The notes under the pieces are model-generated. The model saw nothing but the letters and a program-made list of their open reading frames with translations. It searched no databases and was not told the origin of the DNA. From contig CAVQQI010000014.1 of NCBI GenBank assembly GCA_963714875.1, positions 186,001-250,000 on the forward strand: a DNA stretch of 64,000 nt, written 5' to 3'. How positions within the stretch are numbered: position 1 is the first letter of the stretch; every line of letters begins with the position of its first letter. This document shows, one piece after another, positions 1-8,461 of the stretch. Source of the DNA: JBAOHV01 sp963714875 (GTDB lineage Bacteria; Actinomycetota; Acidimicrobiia; Acidimicrobiales; Microtrichaceae). Both the position numbers and the translations under genes were made by a program.

Positions 1-1
1 G

Positions 2-571
2 GTGACGCCGTTCGACGCCGAGCAGCTGGATGCGGTCGACGCAGAGATCCGCAGCGTGCTCGGCGACCGACTCATCACTCCCGATGACGTCCGTGGCGAC
101 GCCGCGGACCTGCGCACGGCGATCACCACCGGTGGATGGCCGACCGTCGCTGCGTCCCGGGGCCGGTTCCTGTTCTTCATGGACAACGCCGACAAGCGCG
201 ACCTCTACCTGCAGGACCACCCGTCCCTGGCGGGTCGGGTCATGTTCACCAGTTCCGGCGAGGGCCAGCCCGACGGTGCGGTGCTCAAGCTGAACGATCC
301 GGGCGACGGCAGCGAGCTGCGCTCCTTGGTCGAGCAGGGCTATCTGGTCCGCACCCGGGCCGACGCGGACGTCATCTCGCCCGATCCCGTGCAACGCGAC
401 ATCGCACTGGGCTCCGGGGCGCAGATCGTCCACACCGACTTCCCCGCCGGCCAGTCGCAGTTGGGCTCGGGCTACGTCGTGTCGTTCGGGACCCGGGTCT
501 CCGCCCGCTGCAATCCGGTGCTCACCACCCCGGCATCCTGCGGTGCCGCCGCGGCCCTCGAGCCCGGCTGA
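2..571 (+). CDS. Ca2+-dependent phosphoinositide phospholipase C-like protein, C-terminal part
   Basis: The reading frame is open to the window edge and ends at a TGA at 569-571. About 189 residues are visible, and the GTG at position 2 is probably internal. The pattern of a GRFLFFMDN segment, a following Arg/Tyr stretch (DLYLQDH), then VMFTSSGEG and DADVISPDP resembles the C-terminal half of the Ca2+-dependent PI-PLC family (PF16670), secreted TIM-barrel phosphodiesterases that cleave phosphoinositides or related phosphodiesters. The N-terminal catalytic histidine region lies outside the window, so activity cannot be judged. The family call is by recognition of the pattern only. Confidence 0.6.
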   Translation: MTPFDAEQLDAVDAEIRSVLGDRLITPDDVRGDAADLRTAITTGGWPTVAASRGRFLFFMDNADKRDLYLQDHPSLAGRVMFTSSGEGQPDGAVLKLNDPGDGSELRSLVEQGYLVRTRADADVISPDPVQRDIALGSGAQIVHTDFPAGQSQLGSGYVVSFGTRVSARCNPVLTTPASCGAAAALEPG

Positions 572-805
572 GCGCAGCACGGCGCGACCGGGCCGCCAGG
601 ATCGGCGAACGTCGTTCGGATCTGTGGACTTCCACAACCTGAACCGGTACCGTGACCAACGTCATCGCGCTTGCTGAGCGAGGTGGCGACCAGGCGAGAG
701 CGGCCGTCACCTGCCTCTGGGGGGCTGGTCGTCGAAGTGGTGCCGGCAGGCACCTCCACGAGCAGACGCGTCGGTGGGAGAACGCCGTGCGCCGGAAGGA
801 CACAC

Positions 806-1672
806 ATGCACAGAACACGTTCACGACTCGCAGCAGCGGTCGCCGTCCTCGGAGTGATGGGCATCGCGGCGTCCTGCGCCCCGCCGCCCGCACCGAGCAA
901 CGAGACCTGGACCTTCCGGGCCGACAAGGTCACCATCAACGACAGCCAGGATGAGATCCGCGATCCCTTCTTCGATCTCTGCATCGCCATCCCCAACTGC
1001 GACGACGAGCCCTACACGCTCAACATCGGCTTCCGGGTGAAGATCGGCAAGGCCGGCTCGGCCCAGGCCTTCGTGGTGAACAACCGCACCGACGCACCCA
1101 GCGTCAGCGAGGGTTCGACGGTCGACCTGGTGGGCAACCAGGAGAACGCCGCGGTGTTCAACAACGTCAAGGCACTCGACGTCATCGACATCCTGAACTC
1201 CACCAACAAGCTCGAGGTCATCGGCGTCTACAGCTGGGCCTCCGAAGAGGACCTGGTGGGCAACGGCGTCGCCGCAGATGCCGTCGCCGACATCTTCGAG
1301 GACGCACTGAACGCCACGCTGGCGACCAGCTCGCTGCCGTCGGATGCCAGCCTCATCCTCGACCTGGTGCTCGACAACGTCCTGGGGTCCCTCGGCCTGC
1401 TGGCCCAGAACATCCCGCTGTTCGGGCTCGGTGACGACGTTCTCGGTGGCGGTCTGTACCTCGGCATCGGCGCCAAGGGTGATCTTGCCAACATCATCGA
1501 CGGCGTGATCGGCAGCACCCCGCCGATCACCTTCGCCATCCCGCTGCTGGACCTCCCGCCGGACATCGTCGGCGGCGGCTTCTTCACCCTGGGCGGTCCG
1601 TCCACCTTCACCCAGACCTACTCGGGTGCCGGCGGCACGCACACCTACGAGTACGCCGTGACCAAGAACTGA
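806..1672 (+). CDS. Secreted lipoprotein of unknown function
   Basis: 288 aa. The ATG at 806 is chosen because GGAAGGA lies 5 bases upstream and because it starts a classical lipoprotein signal peptide: MHRTRSR, a hydrophobic stretch, then lipobox IAASC with Cys at about residue 23. The mature part has an acidic early segment with Cys pairs (LCIAIPNC) and then Gly/Leu/Ile-rich, predicted beta-strand segments (LGIGAKGDLANIIDGVIG). It ends in a Gly/Tyr-rich tail. I do not recognise a family. It is probably anchored on the outer face of the membrane. It is followed by a strong hairpin that it shares with the convergent MtfA-like gene. Confidence 0.75.
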   Translation: MHRTRSRLAAAVAVLGVMGIAASCAPPPAPSNETWTFRADKVTINDSQDEIRDPFFDLCIAIPNCDDEPYTLNIGFRVKIGKAGSAQAFVVNNRTDAPSVSEGSTVDLVGNQENAAVFNNVKALDVIDILNSTNKLEVIGVYSWASEEDLVGNGVAADAVADIFEDALNATLATSSLPSDASLILDLVLDNVLGSLGLLAQNIPLFGLGDDVLGGGLYLGIGAKGDLANIIDGVIGSTPPITFAIPLLDLPPDIVGGGFFTLGGPSTFTQTYSGAGGTHTYEYAVTKN

Positions 1673-1693
1673 TCCTGGTCCCGACATGGAGTT

Positions 1694-1728
1694 GAGCGAG
1701 GCCCGGGCACTGCGCCCGGGCCTCGCTC
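1694..1728. terminator. Bidirectional hairpin between convergent genes
   Basis: Perfect inverted repeat: 15-bp arms 1694-1708 and 1714-1728 with a 5-base loop (ACTGC). It lies 22 bp after the stop of the + strand lipoprotein gene and 27 bp before the stop of the - strand MtfA-like gene, the position of a shared terminator. There is no clear U-run, as is usual for terminators in GC-rich actinomycetes. Confidence 0.75.
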
Positions 1729-1754
1729 GCGCCTGCGGTCGGACCGAGCGCCGG

Positions 1755-2615
1755 TCAGGCCCAGCGGGCGGCGGTGTCCTGGCCGTAGTAGCCCATCAGC
1801 ACCTCGTAGAGATCGGGGTGTTCGGAGCGCAGCGCGACCGGCGCATCGAAGAACGCCTCGGTCGCCACTGCGAAGAACTCCGCAGGGTTGACCCCGGCGT
1901 AGGACCGCAGCACCTTCCCGCCACGGCCGGCGACCACCCGGTCGTAGACGTCGGTGCAGACCTGCACCCACCGTTCGCTCTGCGCCACGGTGGCCATGGG
2001 GGGCGTGCCGTCGGCGGCGCCGGTGAGCATGTCGAGACGGTGGGCGAACTCGTGGGCGACGACGTTGTGCCCACTGCCGGGGTGACGAGCCTCGGCCAGC
2101 ACCGCGTCCCAGACGATGAGCACCGGACCATGTGCGTCGGCCTGGCCCAGGATGGGCATGGGGCCGTCGGACACGATCCCTGACACCTGCGAGTGCTCGC
2201 CCTGCAGCACGACCGTGGAGGGGTGCACCAGCACCGTGCGGACACGGGCGAAGGAGTCGTCCGGCAGCCCCAGCAGCAGCAGCGCAGCCTCCGCGGCGAT
2301 GGTCACCTCGATGTCGTCGGTGAGCTCGAAGCCGTGTGCTGCCTCCCAGCGCAACTCGGCCAGCAGCTGCACCGTGAGGGACTCGTGTCGGTTGCGCTCG
2401 CCGTCGCCGAGGAGCCTGTAGGTCCTCGATCGCTGTGCCAGCAGGTCGCGCCACTCCGGCCGGAATCCTGCGGCAAGGCGTTCACGACGCTGCCGATGAT
2501 GGTGCGTCTCGAAGTGCACATGCCTCCCGTCGACCCGCACCCACTGCGGATCCCGAGAGGCTACGTGCTCGGATTCGGACTCAAGTCGAGCCCCCTGATC
2601 GGTCGATGCACCCAC
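1755..2615 (-). CDS. MtfA-like zinc-dependent peptidase (M90 family)
   Basis: 286 aa from a GTG at 2615. The conserved part begins near residue 49 (AGFRPEWRDLLAQR), so the true start may lie further in. The zincin motif HEFAH (residues 188-192) and the downstream EFFAVATEAFF, which supplies the third zinc ligand region, match the MtfA/M90 family. In E. coli MtfA is a cytosolic metallopeptidase linked to control of glucose uptake through Mlc; that role cannot be assumed here because no PTS genes are near. No signal peptide is seen. The gene is divergent from the CAP-domain lipoprotein gene with essentially no spacer if the GTG start is right, which is another reason to suspect a shorter protein. 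Confidence 0.85.
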   Translation of the reverse strand: MGASTDQGARLESESEHVASRDPQWVRVDGRHVHFETHHHRQRRERLAAGFRPEWRDLLAQRSRTYRLLGDGERNRHESLTVQLLAELRWEAAHGFELTDDIEVTIAAEAALLLLGLPDDSFARVRTVLVHPSTVVLQGEHSQVSGIVSDGPMPILGQADAHGPVLIVWDAVLAEARHPGSGHNVVAHEFAHRLDMLTGAADGTPPMATVAQSERWVQVCTDVYDRVVAGRGGKVLRSYAGVNPAEFFAVATEAFFDAPVALRSEHPDLYEVLMGYYGQDTAARWA

Positions 2616-3107
2616 ATGCGTCGACTTCTGGCTCTCGTCTCACTCTCGCTCGTGTTCGCCGTGGGGTGCGCCCCCCTTCCCGGCCCAGGCCCTGCTGGAG
2701 CGGGCGGCGCGACCGGTTGGGTGGGCGACATGCTCGTGCGGATCAACGCGGAGCGGGCGAACGCCGGCGCCGCACCCGTGCAGCTCTGCGGCACGCTGAT
2801 GACTGCGGCGCAGGGCCACAGTTGGGACCAGGCGGCGCACTCGAACATGAGCCACACCGGCTCGAACGGTTCGTCGATGCAGCAGCGTGTGGCTGCTGCG
2901 AACTACGTCGGCTGGAACGCGCTGGCAGAGAACGTCGCCGCCGGGCAGCCCACGGTCGGCTCCGTCATGGATGCGTGGATGGCCTCGGCGGGGCACCGGA
3001 GGAACCTGCTGTCCACGTCCTACACACACGTCGGACTCGGGCTCGCCAGCTCCGGGTCGGGCACGCCCTACTGGACCCAGAACTTCGGACGAGGCGGATC
3101 CTGCTGA
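2616..3107 (+). CDS. CAP (SCP/PR1-like) domain lipoprotein
   Basis: 163 aa. The ATG at 2616 opens a lipoprotein signal peptide (MRRLLALVSLSLVFAVGC, lipobox Cys at residue 18) and a short Pro/Gly linker. The rest is a CAP domain: INAERANAGAAPVQ at its start, HSWDQAAHSNMSH with the conserved His, ENVAAGQ with Glu, and MASAGHRRNLL with the second conserved His. Bacterial CAP proteins are extracellular and of mostly unknown function. The His/Glu cavity residues are present, so the fold should be intact. It is a single-gene unit. Confidence 0.88.
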   Translation: MRRLLALVSLSLVFAVGCAPLPGPGPAGAGGATGWVGDMLVRINAERANAGAAPVQLCGTLMTAAQGHSWDQAAHSNMSHTGSNGSSMQQRVAAANYVGWNALAENVAAGQPTVGSVMDAWMASAGHRRNLLSTSYTHVGLGLASSGSGTPYWTQNFGRGGSC

Positions 3108-3194
3108 CCGGCGGCGCGGCGCACCGCGGGCAACCGCGGACCTGCGCCCGGTCCTGCGGCTGAGCGGAACTCACCGACACCCGCGATCCATCGC

Positions 3195-3200
3195 TAGCAT
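3195..3200 (+). promoter_or_regulatory. -10 element TAGCAT of a probably leaderless promoter
   Basis: TAGCAT ends 9 bases before the ATG at 3210 of the DUF368 gene, which has no ribosome-binding site. Transcription would therefore start at or just before the start codon. No convincing -35 box is seen. Confidence 0.45.
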
Positions 3201-3209
3201 CAGCGGATC

Positions 3210-4142
3210 ATGCGCGGCAGAGAGATCCCCTTCACCTTCCTCCGTGGCTTCGCCATGGGCTCCGCCGACATCGTTCCCGGGGTGTCCGGCGGCACCGTGG
3301 CGCTCGTGTTCGGCATCTATCGGCGCCTGATCGATGCGATCCGTCACGGCTCGTCAGCCCTGGGCCGCTTCCTCAAGGGCGACATCAAGGGCGGCGTGGG
3401 CCTGCTGCGGGAGGTCGAGTGGGGATTCCTCATTCCCCTGCTCGTCGGCATCCTCACGGCGGTGCTCGCGTTGTCGCACCTGATCGAGACGCTGCTGACC
3501 GACCGCCCGGTGGAGATGGCCGGCCTGTTCATGGGGCTCGTGATGGGGTCGGTGGTGATCGCGTGGGGCCTGTTGCAGCGGCGCGACGGACAGCGGCTGG
3601 CCATCATGGTGGCCAGTGCAGTGGTCATCTTCTTCCTGATGGGCCTGACGACCGGCACGACCGAGGAGTCGGTCTCACAGCTGGACAGCCCGGCGTTGTG
3701 GGTGTTCTTCGGGTCCGGCGCGATCGCCATCTGCGCGATGATCCTGCCGGGGGTCAGCGGCTCGTTCCTGCTGGTGACCATGGGCATGTACGGCGCCGTG
3801 CTCGGCGCCGTCAACGATCGTGACGTCCTGTCGGTCGGCGTGTTCGCCCTCGGCTGCGTCGTCGGACTGGCGCTGTTCTCCCAGTTGCTGCACTGGGCGT
3901 TGTCGGAGCACTACGACACGGTGATGGCGGTGTTGATCGGCCTGATGCTGGGGTCGTTGCGCGTGCTGTGGCCGTGGCCGCTCGGGGTGGACAGCACCCG
4001 CTTGGACACGCCCAGCGACCCGATCGTCGTGCCGGTACTGCTCGCCGTCGGGGGCTTCCTGGTCGTGATCGCGATCGATCAGGTCAGCAAGCGACTCGAA
4101 CACCGCAGCAGTGACGACGAGGTCGAGGACCTGCACGTCTGA
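3210..4142 (+). CDS. PopT/DUF368 family polyprenyl-phosphate transporter
   Basis: 310 aa, at least eight hydrophobic segments. The family signature is present twice in the inverted-repeat arrangement typical of DUF368: FAMGSADIVPGVSGGTVAL near the N-terminus and MILPGVSGSFLLVTMGMYG near residue 178. DUF368 proteins (PopT) recycle undecaprenyl phosphate across the cytoplasmic membrane for cell wall and glycan assembly. The acidic C-terminal tail is cytoplasmic. Full length, no frame problems. It ends 28 bp from the convergent flavoprotein gene. Confidence 0.85.
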   Translation: MRGREIPFTFLRGFAMGSADIVPGVSGGTVALVFGIYRRLIDAIRHGSSALGRFLKGDIKGGVGLLREVEWGFLIPLLVGILTAVLALSHLIETLLTDRPVEMAGLFMGLVMGSVVIAWGLLQRRDGQRLAIMVASAVVIFFLMGLTTGTTEESVSQLDSPALWVFFGSGAIAICAMILPGVSGSFLLVTMGMYGAVLGAVNDRDVLSVGVFALGCVVGLALFSQLLHWALSEHYDTVMAVLIGLMLGSLRVLWPWPLGVDSTRLDTPSDPIVVPVLLAVGGFLVVIAIDQVSKRLEHRSSDDEVEDLHV

Positions 4143-4170
4143 GCCCCTGGGCTCACCGACGACCCTGGGT

Positions 4171-5397
4171 TCACGCAGCGGCGCGGGTGCGGCGCAGCAG
4201 TGGGTCGGCCACGCCGAGCACACGGTCTGCAGTGCGCATGGCGAGCCCACCGGCGCCCGGTGTCGAGGAATCGACGAGATTGCCCATCACCTGCAACGTG
4301 ATGTTGGCGATGCCGTGGGTGCCGACCGCGAACCGCAGGCCGCTGCGAAGGATCCACGGGTGCCCGATCAGGAACGAGAATCGCCGACCGGTCCGCAGGA
4401 AGGCGTCGAAACGCTCGCCGATCTCTGCGTCGTAGCGCGCCGGCGCGGTGACCGGATCCTGGACGAACAGGTCGGCTGCGAGCATGCCCGACTCGAGCCC
4501 GTAGTCGATCCCCTCGCCGTTCATCGGGTTGACCAGCCCGGCCGCGTCGCCGATGGCCACCCATCCCGGGCCGTGACGGCGGGTGGTGCTCATCGGAAGA
4601 CGCCACGCACGGGGGCGTTCCAGGTCCGGGCCCAGCTCCCAGTCGCGGCCGACGAGCGCCCGGTAGCTGTCCTGCAGCCGGTTCAGGTTCAGCTGCTTGA
4701 ACCCCTTCATGGTCGAGAGCGCGCCGACGCCGATGTTCACGGTTCCGTCGCCGCAGGGGAACATCCAGCCGTAGCCGGGCACCGCGATGCCCTGCTCGTC
4801 GCGCAGCGTCAGGCAGGCTTCGAGGTAGCGCTCCGCGTGCCGGGGCGACTCGGCATAGGTGCGGATCGCCAGTCCGAACGGTTCGGCCGGGTCGCGTTCG
4901 GCGCCGAGCATGCGGGCGACCTTGCCGGGAGCGCCCGCTGCCACGACGACCAGGTCGGCCGACCATGACCGATCCCCGACCCGGACCCCCGTGACTCGGC
5001 CGCCGTCGATGATCGGCAGTGCCTCGTGCTCCCACAACAGCTCTGCACCGGCCTCCGCGGCGACCTCCATCAGGCGGGCATCGAGGCGGCGCCTCGGCCA
5101 CACCGCGCCGTGATCTGGGAACGGGGCGATACCCGGCCACTCGAGTTGGCGGACCGTGCGGTTCGCGATCATGCGGAGGCCGTCGATGCGGTGCGCGTCC
5201 TCGAGCGCGATCCCCAACTCGTCGAGCGCCTTCACCGCTCGTGGAGTCAGCCCGTCGCCGCAGATCTTGTCGCGACCGGGGGCGCCCTTTTCGAACAACG
5301 TCACCGTGGCCCCGGCTCGCGCAGCTCGGATCGCCGTGGCCGCGCCGGCGGGGCCACCGCCGATCACCAGTAGGTCACGTCGTTGCACCGAGCTCAC
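4171..5397 (-). CDS. Geranylgeranyl reductase-family FAD-dependent oxidoreductase
   Basis: 408 aa. N-terminal FAD-binding motif GGGPAGAA (residues 13-20), then CGDGLTPRAVKALDELG and the C-terminal GDAAGLVNPMNGEGIDYGLESG region: the three landmarks of the geranylgeranyl reductase family. Members hydrogenate isoprenoid side chains, such as the menaquinone tail in actinomycetes, or archaeal lipids. No isoprenoid genes are adjacent, although PopT next door also concerns polyprenyl lipids. Single gene; the GTG/ATG choice is clear because the motif starts at residue 13. Confidence 0.85.
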   Translation of the reverse strand: MSSVQRRDLLVIGGGPAGAATAIRAARAGATVTLFEKGAPGRDKICGDGLTPRAVKALDELGIALEDAHRIDGLRMIANRTVRQLEWPGIAPFPDHGAVWPRRRLDARLMEVAAEAGAELLWEHEALPIIDGGRVTGVRVGDRSWSADLVVVAAGAPGKVARMLGAERDPAEPFGLAIRTYAESPRHAERYLEACLTLRDEQGIAVPGYGWMFPCGDGTVNIGVGALSTMKGFKQLNLNRLQDSYRALVGRDWELGPDLERPRAWRLPMSTTRRHGPGWVAIGDAAGLVNPMNGEGIDYGLESGMLAADLFVQDPVTAPARYDAEIGERFDAFLRTGRRFSFLIGHPWILRSGLRFAVGTHGIANITLQVMGNLVDSSTPGAGGLAMRTADRVLGVADPLLRRTRAAA

Positions 5398-5481
5398 CCG
5401 GTCAGTCTGACGCCTCGGGTGTCCGGAGCGTCAACCGGCCCGGCGTGACCCTCGGCATCTGCGGGGAACCAGCCCGGCACT

Positions 5482-5522
5482 TTTCCGCAGATCGTCCCGT
5501 TTTTCGGGACGATCTGCGGAAA
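5482..5522. repeat. Perfect 18-bp inverted repeat with T5 loop
   Basis: Arms 5482-5499 and 5505-5522 are exactly complementary and separated by five T. The element lies in the 197-bp divergent spacer between the flavoprotein gene (-) and tetR (+), so it is not an ordinary terminator for either. It could be an operator, a REP-like element or a structured leader of the - strand transcript. Confidence 0.7.
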
Positions 5523-5559
5523 CGGTCCCGGGGAGGGGCGGGTCGGACGTCACATCGGG

Positions 5560-5587
5560 TTGACGAAGTTACAGATCACGTTAGATT
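5560..5587 (+). promoter_or_regulatory. Promoter of the tetR-alkB unit
   Basis: TTGACG (5560-5565), 16-bp spacer, TAGATT (5582-5587). The ATG of tetR begins 8 bases after the -10 box and has no ribosome-binding site, so the mRNA is probably leaderless. The stretch TGAC...GTCA (5561-5592) that encloses the promoter is a plausible but unproven autoregulatory operator. Confidence 0.6.
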
Positions 5588-5594
5588 GTCACTC

Positions 5595-6191
5595 ATGGCC
5601 CCGAACACGAGCCCCATCGAGCAGCGACTGCTCGCCGCCGCGCTCGAAGCAGCGACGATCCACGGCATCGCGAAGCTCTCGATGGGCGATGTCGCCCGAC
5701 GAGCCGACCTGTCACGTCAGACCGTCTACCGGTACTTCCCGTCCAAGGACGCGCTGCTCGCCACCCTGGTGACGGCCGAGACGACGCAGCTGATCGATCA
5801 GGTCGTCGGCGCAGCCCGCGAGCTGGACGACCCTCGTGCCTCGCTCGAGGCCGGGCTCCTGGCAGCGCTCCGGGTGGTGCGCGACCACCCACTGCTCGAC
5901 CGCCTGGTGCGCACCGAACCCGAGGCGTTGCTGCCCCTGCTCACCGCAGAGAGCAGCCCTGCGATGGTCCAGGTACGCGGGATCGTGGAACTGCTCGTCA
6001 TCGAGCGGCGACCGCCGGGACTCGACGATGACGTCGCGCTGCGACGGTTCGCCGACGTGATCGCCCGGCTCCTGATCTCCTACGCCATCAGCGCACCCGA
6101 TGACCCGCCGGAGGTGGTCGCGCACTACCTCTCGACGTTCCTGATCCCCGCCACGACATCCGACAACCTCGACACGGAGGCCTCCCGATGA
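5595..6191 (+). CDS. TetR-family regulator of alkB
   Basis: 198 aa. The N-terminal helix-turn-helix is typical of TetR: GIAKLSMGDVARRADLSRQTVYRYFPSKDALL (split here: SMGDVARRADLSRQTVYRYF at about residues 27-46). The C-terminal half is a variable ligand-binding domain. The stop overlaps the ATG of alkB (ATGA, 6188-6191), so both are translated from one mRNA. By analogy with actinobacterial AlkB systems it probably represses the unit until an alkane or fatty-acid-derived ligand binds; this is inference from position. Confidence 0.88.
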   Translation: MAPNTSPIEQRLLAAALEAATIHGIAKLSMGDVARRADLSRQTVYRYFPSKDALLATLVTAETTQLIDQVVGAARELDDPRASLEAGLLAALRVVRDHPLLDRLVRTEPEALLPLLTAESSPAMVQVRGIVELLVIERRPPGLDDDVALRRFADVIARLLISYAISAPDDPPEVVAHYLSTFLIPATTSDNLDTEASR

Positions 6192-7390
6192 GCAGCACCC
6201 TCACCACCACCATCGACGGACGGACCGTCACCTGGAGGGACCGCAAGCGCTACCTGTGGCTGTTCGGCCTGGTCGTGCCACTGCTGCCGTTCGGCGCCAC
6301 CAACTGGGTCGACTACGGCGGCTGGGCGCAGGTCCTGTGGTTCTCCGGACCGATCTGGATCCTGGTGATGATCCCGTTGCTGGACTGGATCTTCGGCACC
6401 GACCGGTCCAACGCGCCGGACTGGGCGGTGGAGCAACTGGCGGCGGACCGCTACTACCGCTGGTGCACCTTCTTGTTCCTGCCGCTGCAGTACCTCGGTC
6501 TCCTCTACGCCTGCTGGGTCGTGTCGACCAACGATCTGCTGTGGTGGCAGCAGCTGGGCTACGCCCTGACGGTCGGAACCGTCGCCGGGGTCGCGATCAA
6601 CACCGCCCACGAGCTCGGCCACAAGAAGGAGCGCTCCGAGCGACTGCTGGCCAAGATCGCGCTCGCACAGTCGGGCTACGGCCACTTCTACGTCGAGCAC
6701 AACCGCGGGCACCACAACCGGGTGGCCACACCCGAGGACCCCGCCAGCTCCCGGCTCGGGGAGTCGTTCTGGGCGTTCCTTCCACGCTCGGTCATCGGCA
6801 GCGCCCGCTCGGCGTGGGCGCTCGAGGCCAAGCGCCTCACTGCCCAGGGCAAGCCGGTGTGGAGCCACCACAACGACGTGCTGACCGCGTGGGCGTTGAC
6901 CGTCGTGCTCTTCGGCGGGCTCACCGCCGTGTTCGGCCCGTCCGTGTTGCCCTTCCTGATCGTCCAGGCGGTGTTCGGGTTCTCGCTGCTCGAGGTCGTC
7001 AACTACCTCGAGCACTACGGGCTGGCCCGCCAGCGCAACGAACAGGGCCGCTACGAGCGCTGCACACCCCAGCACTCCTGGAACTCGAACCACGTCGCGT
7101 CGAACGTGATCCTGTACAACCTCGAGCGCCACTCCGACCATCACGCCCACCCGACGCGGCGCTACCAGGCGCTGCGCCACTTCGACGAGTCGCCACAGCT
7201 GCCCTCCGGCTACGGCCTCATGCTCGGCCTCGCCTACCTCCCACCGGTGTGGCGTGCGGTGATGGACCACCGGGTGCTGGCCCACTACGACGGCGATGTG
7301 ACCCGGGCCAACATCCACCCGCCCAAGCGGGCCAAGGTGCTGGCCAGGTACGGCGGCGCAGCGGCCGACGCCGCACCGGCTGACAGCTGA
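6188..7390 (+). CDS. alkB: Alkane 1-monooxygenase (AlkB)
   Basis: 400 aa integral membrane non-haem diiron hydroxylase. All four diagnostic histidine motifs are present: HELGHKK (141-147), EHNRGHH (170-176), NYLEHYG (272-278) and LERHSDHH (312-319). About six transmembrane segments fit the family. It oxidises the terminal carbon of n-alkanes to 1-alcohols with electrons from rubredoxin. No rubredoxin or rubredoxin reductase gene lies downstream and no rubredoxin is fused, so electrons must come from proteins encoded elsewhere. Translationally coupled to the tetR gene upstream. Confidence 0.95.
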   Translation: MSSTLTTTIDGRTVTWRDRKRYLWLFGLVVPLLPFGATNWVDYGGWAQVLWFSGPIWILVMIPLLDWIFGTDRSNAPDWAVEQLAADRYYRWCTFLFLPLQYLGLLYACWVVSTNDLLWWQQLGYALTVGTVAGVAINTAHELGHKKERSERLLAKIALAQSGYGHFYVEHNRGHHNRVATPEDPASSRLGESFWAFLPRSVIGSARSAWALEAKRLTAQGKPVWSHHNDVLTAWALTVVLFGGLTAVFGPSVLPFLIVQAVFGFSLLEVVNYLEHYGLARQRNEQGRYERCTPQHSWNSNHVASNVILYNLERHSDHHAHPTRRYQALRHFDESPQLPSGYGLMLGLAYLPPVWRAVMDHRVLAHYDGDVTRANIHPPKRAKVLARYGGAAADAAPADS

Positions 7391-7494
7391 CGACGACTCG
7401 CTGACGGCGGCTGGCGACCCGGACCCACCGACGCACCGCAGGGCACCGCGACCCGCTGGTACCGTGACCGCACCATCGTGATCTGGGAGCGGGG

Positions 7495-8461
7495 ATGAGG
7501 GTCGTGGTCACGGGGTGCGCCGGCTTGATCGGTTCGCACCTCACCGAACAACTGGTCGAACGCGGCGACGAGGTCATCGGCGTCGACAACCTGTTGACCG
7601 GCACCGAGCGAAACCTCGAGCGAGCTGGAACCCCTCGGCGGGTTCCGCCTCGTGCGGGGCGACGTCTCGGATCCCGCGACGCTGGCCGGAATCGGCACGG
7701 TCGACGCCGTCTGCCATCTGGCGTCGGCCGCATCGCCGAAGGACTTCGCCACCAAGCCGCTCGAGATCCTCCGCGCCGGCAGCCTGGGCACCTTCGCAAC
7801 GGTCGACCTGGCGCAGGCCTCCGACGCCCGCTACCTGCTCGCGTCGACCAGCGAGGTCTACGGCGAACCACTGGTCCACCCCCAGCCCGAGACCTACCTG
7901 GGCAACGTCAGCTCGACCGGGCCACGTGCCTGCTACGACGAGGCGAAGCGATTCGCAGAAGCCGTCGTGTCGACACACCGCCGCAGCTTCGGTCTCGACT
8001 GCTCGATCGCACGCATCTTCAACACCTACGGCCCCCGCATGCGCGTCGATGACGGCCGCGTCGTGTCGAGCTTCGTCGTGCAGGCGCTGCGCGGTGAGCC
8101 CCTGACCATCCAGGGCGACGGCTCCCAGACCCGGAGCTTCTGCTTCGTCGAGGACCAGGTGAGGGGTCTGATCACGTTGCTCGACTCGGACGAGCCGGGG
8201 CCGGTCAACCTCGGCAACCCCGACGAGTTCAGCGTGCTCGAGCTGGCCAAGTTGGTGCTCGAGATGACCGGCTCGACCTCGGGGATCGAGTACCGGCCAC
8301 TTCCGGCCGACGACCCGACCCAGCGACAGCCCGACATCTCCCTGGCGCGCGATCGGCTCGGTTGGGCGCCGACGGTGTCGCTGCGCGAGGGTCTTCCCGC
8401 CGTGATCGACTACTTCCGCGACCAGCTGGCGACGACCACGTCCGAGGGGGGCTCCACCTGA
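7495..8461 (+). pseudogene. Nucleotide-sugar epimerase/decarboxylase (UDP-xylose synthase-like), frameshifted
   Basis: Starts at ATG 7495 with GAGCGGGG upstream. The first 43 residues hold the Rossmann motif TGCAGLIGSHL. Around 7623 the reading frame shifts by +1; beyond it similarity continues perfectly (LVRGDVSD, STSEVYGEP, YDEAKRFAE with the YxxxK pair, FNTYGPRMRVDDGR, GDGSQTRSFCFVED). Removing one base restores a protein of about 321 aa. The RMxxDDGRVVSxFV and QTRSFC segments are most like UDP-glucuronate decarboxylases. It is short-chain dehydrogenase type, cytosolic, NAD-dependent. It overlaps the methyltransferase gene (TGATG). I suspect a sequencing indel rather than decay because everything else is conserved. 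Confidence 0.8.

Noticed and set aside
4143..4170. Terminator hairpin between popT and the flavoprotein gene
   Set aside because: Only a 5-bp stem (GAGCC/GGCTC) in a 28-bp gap; too weak to call.
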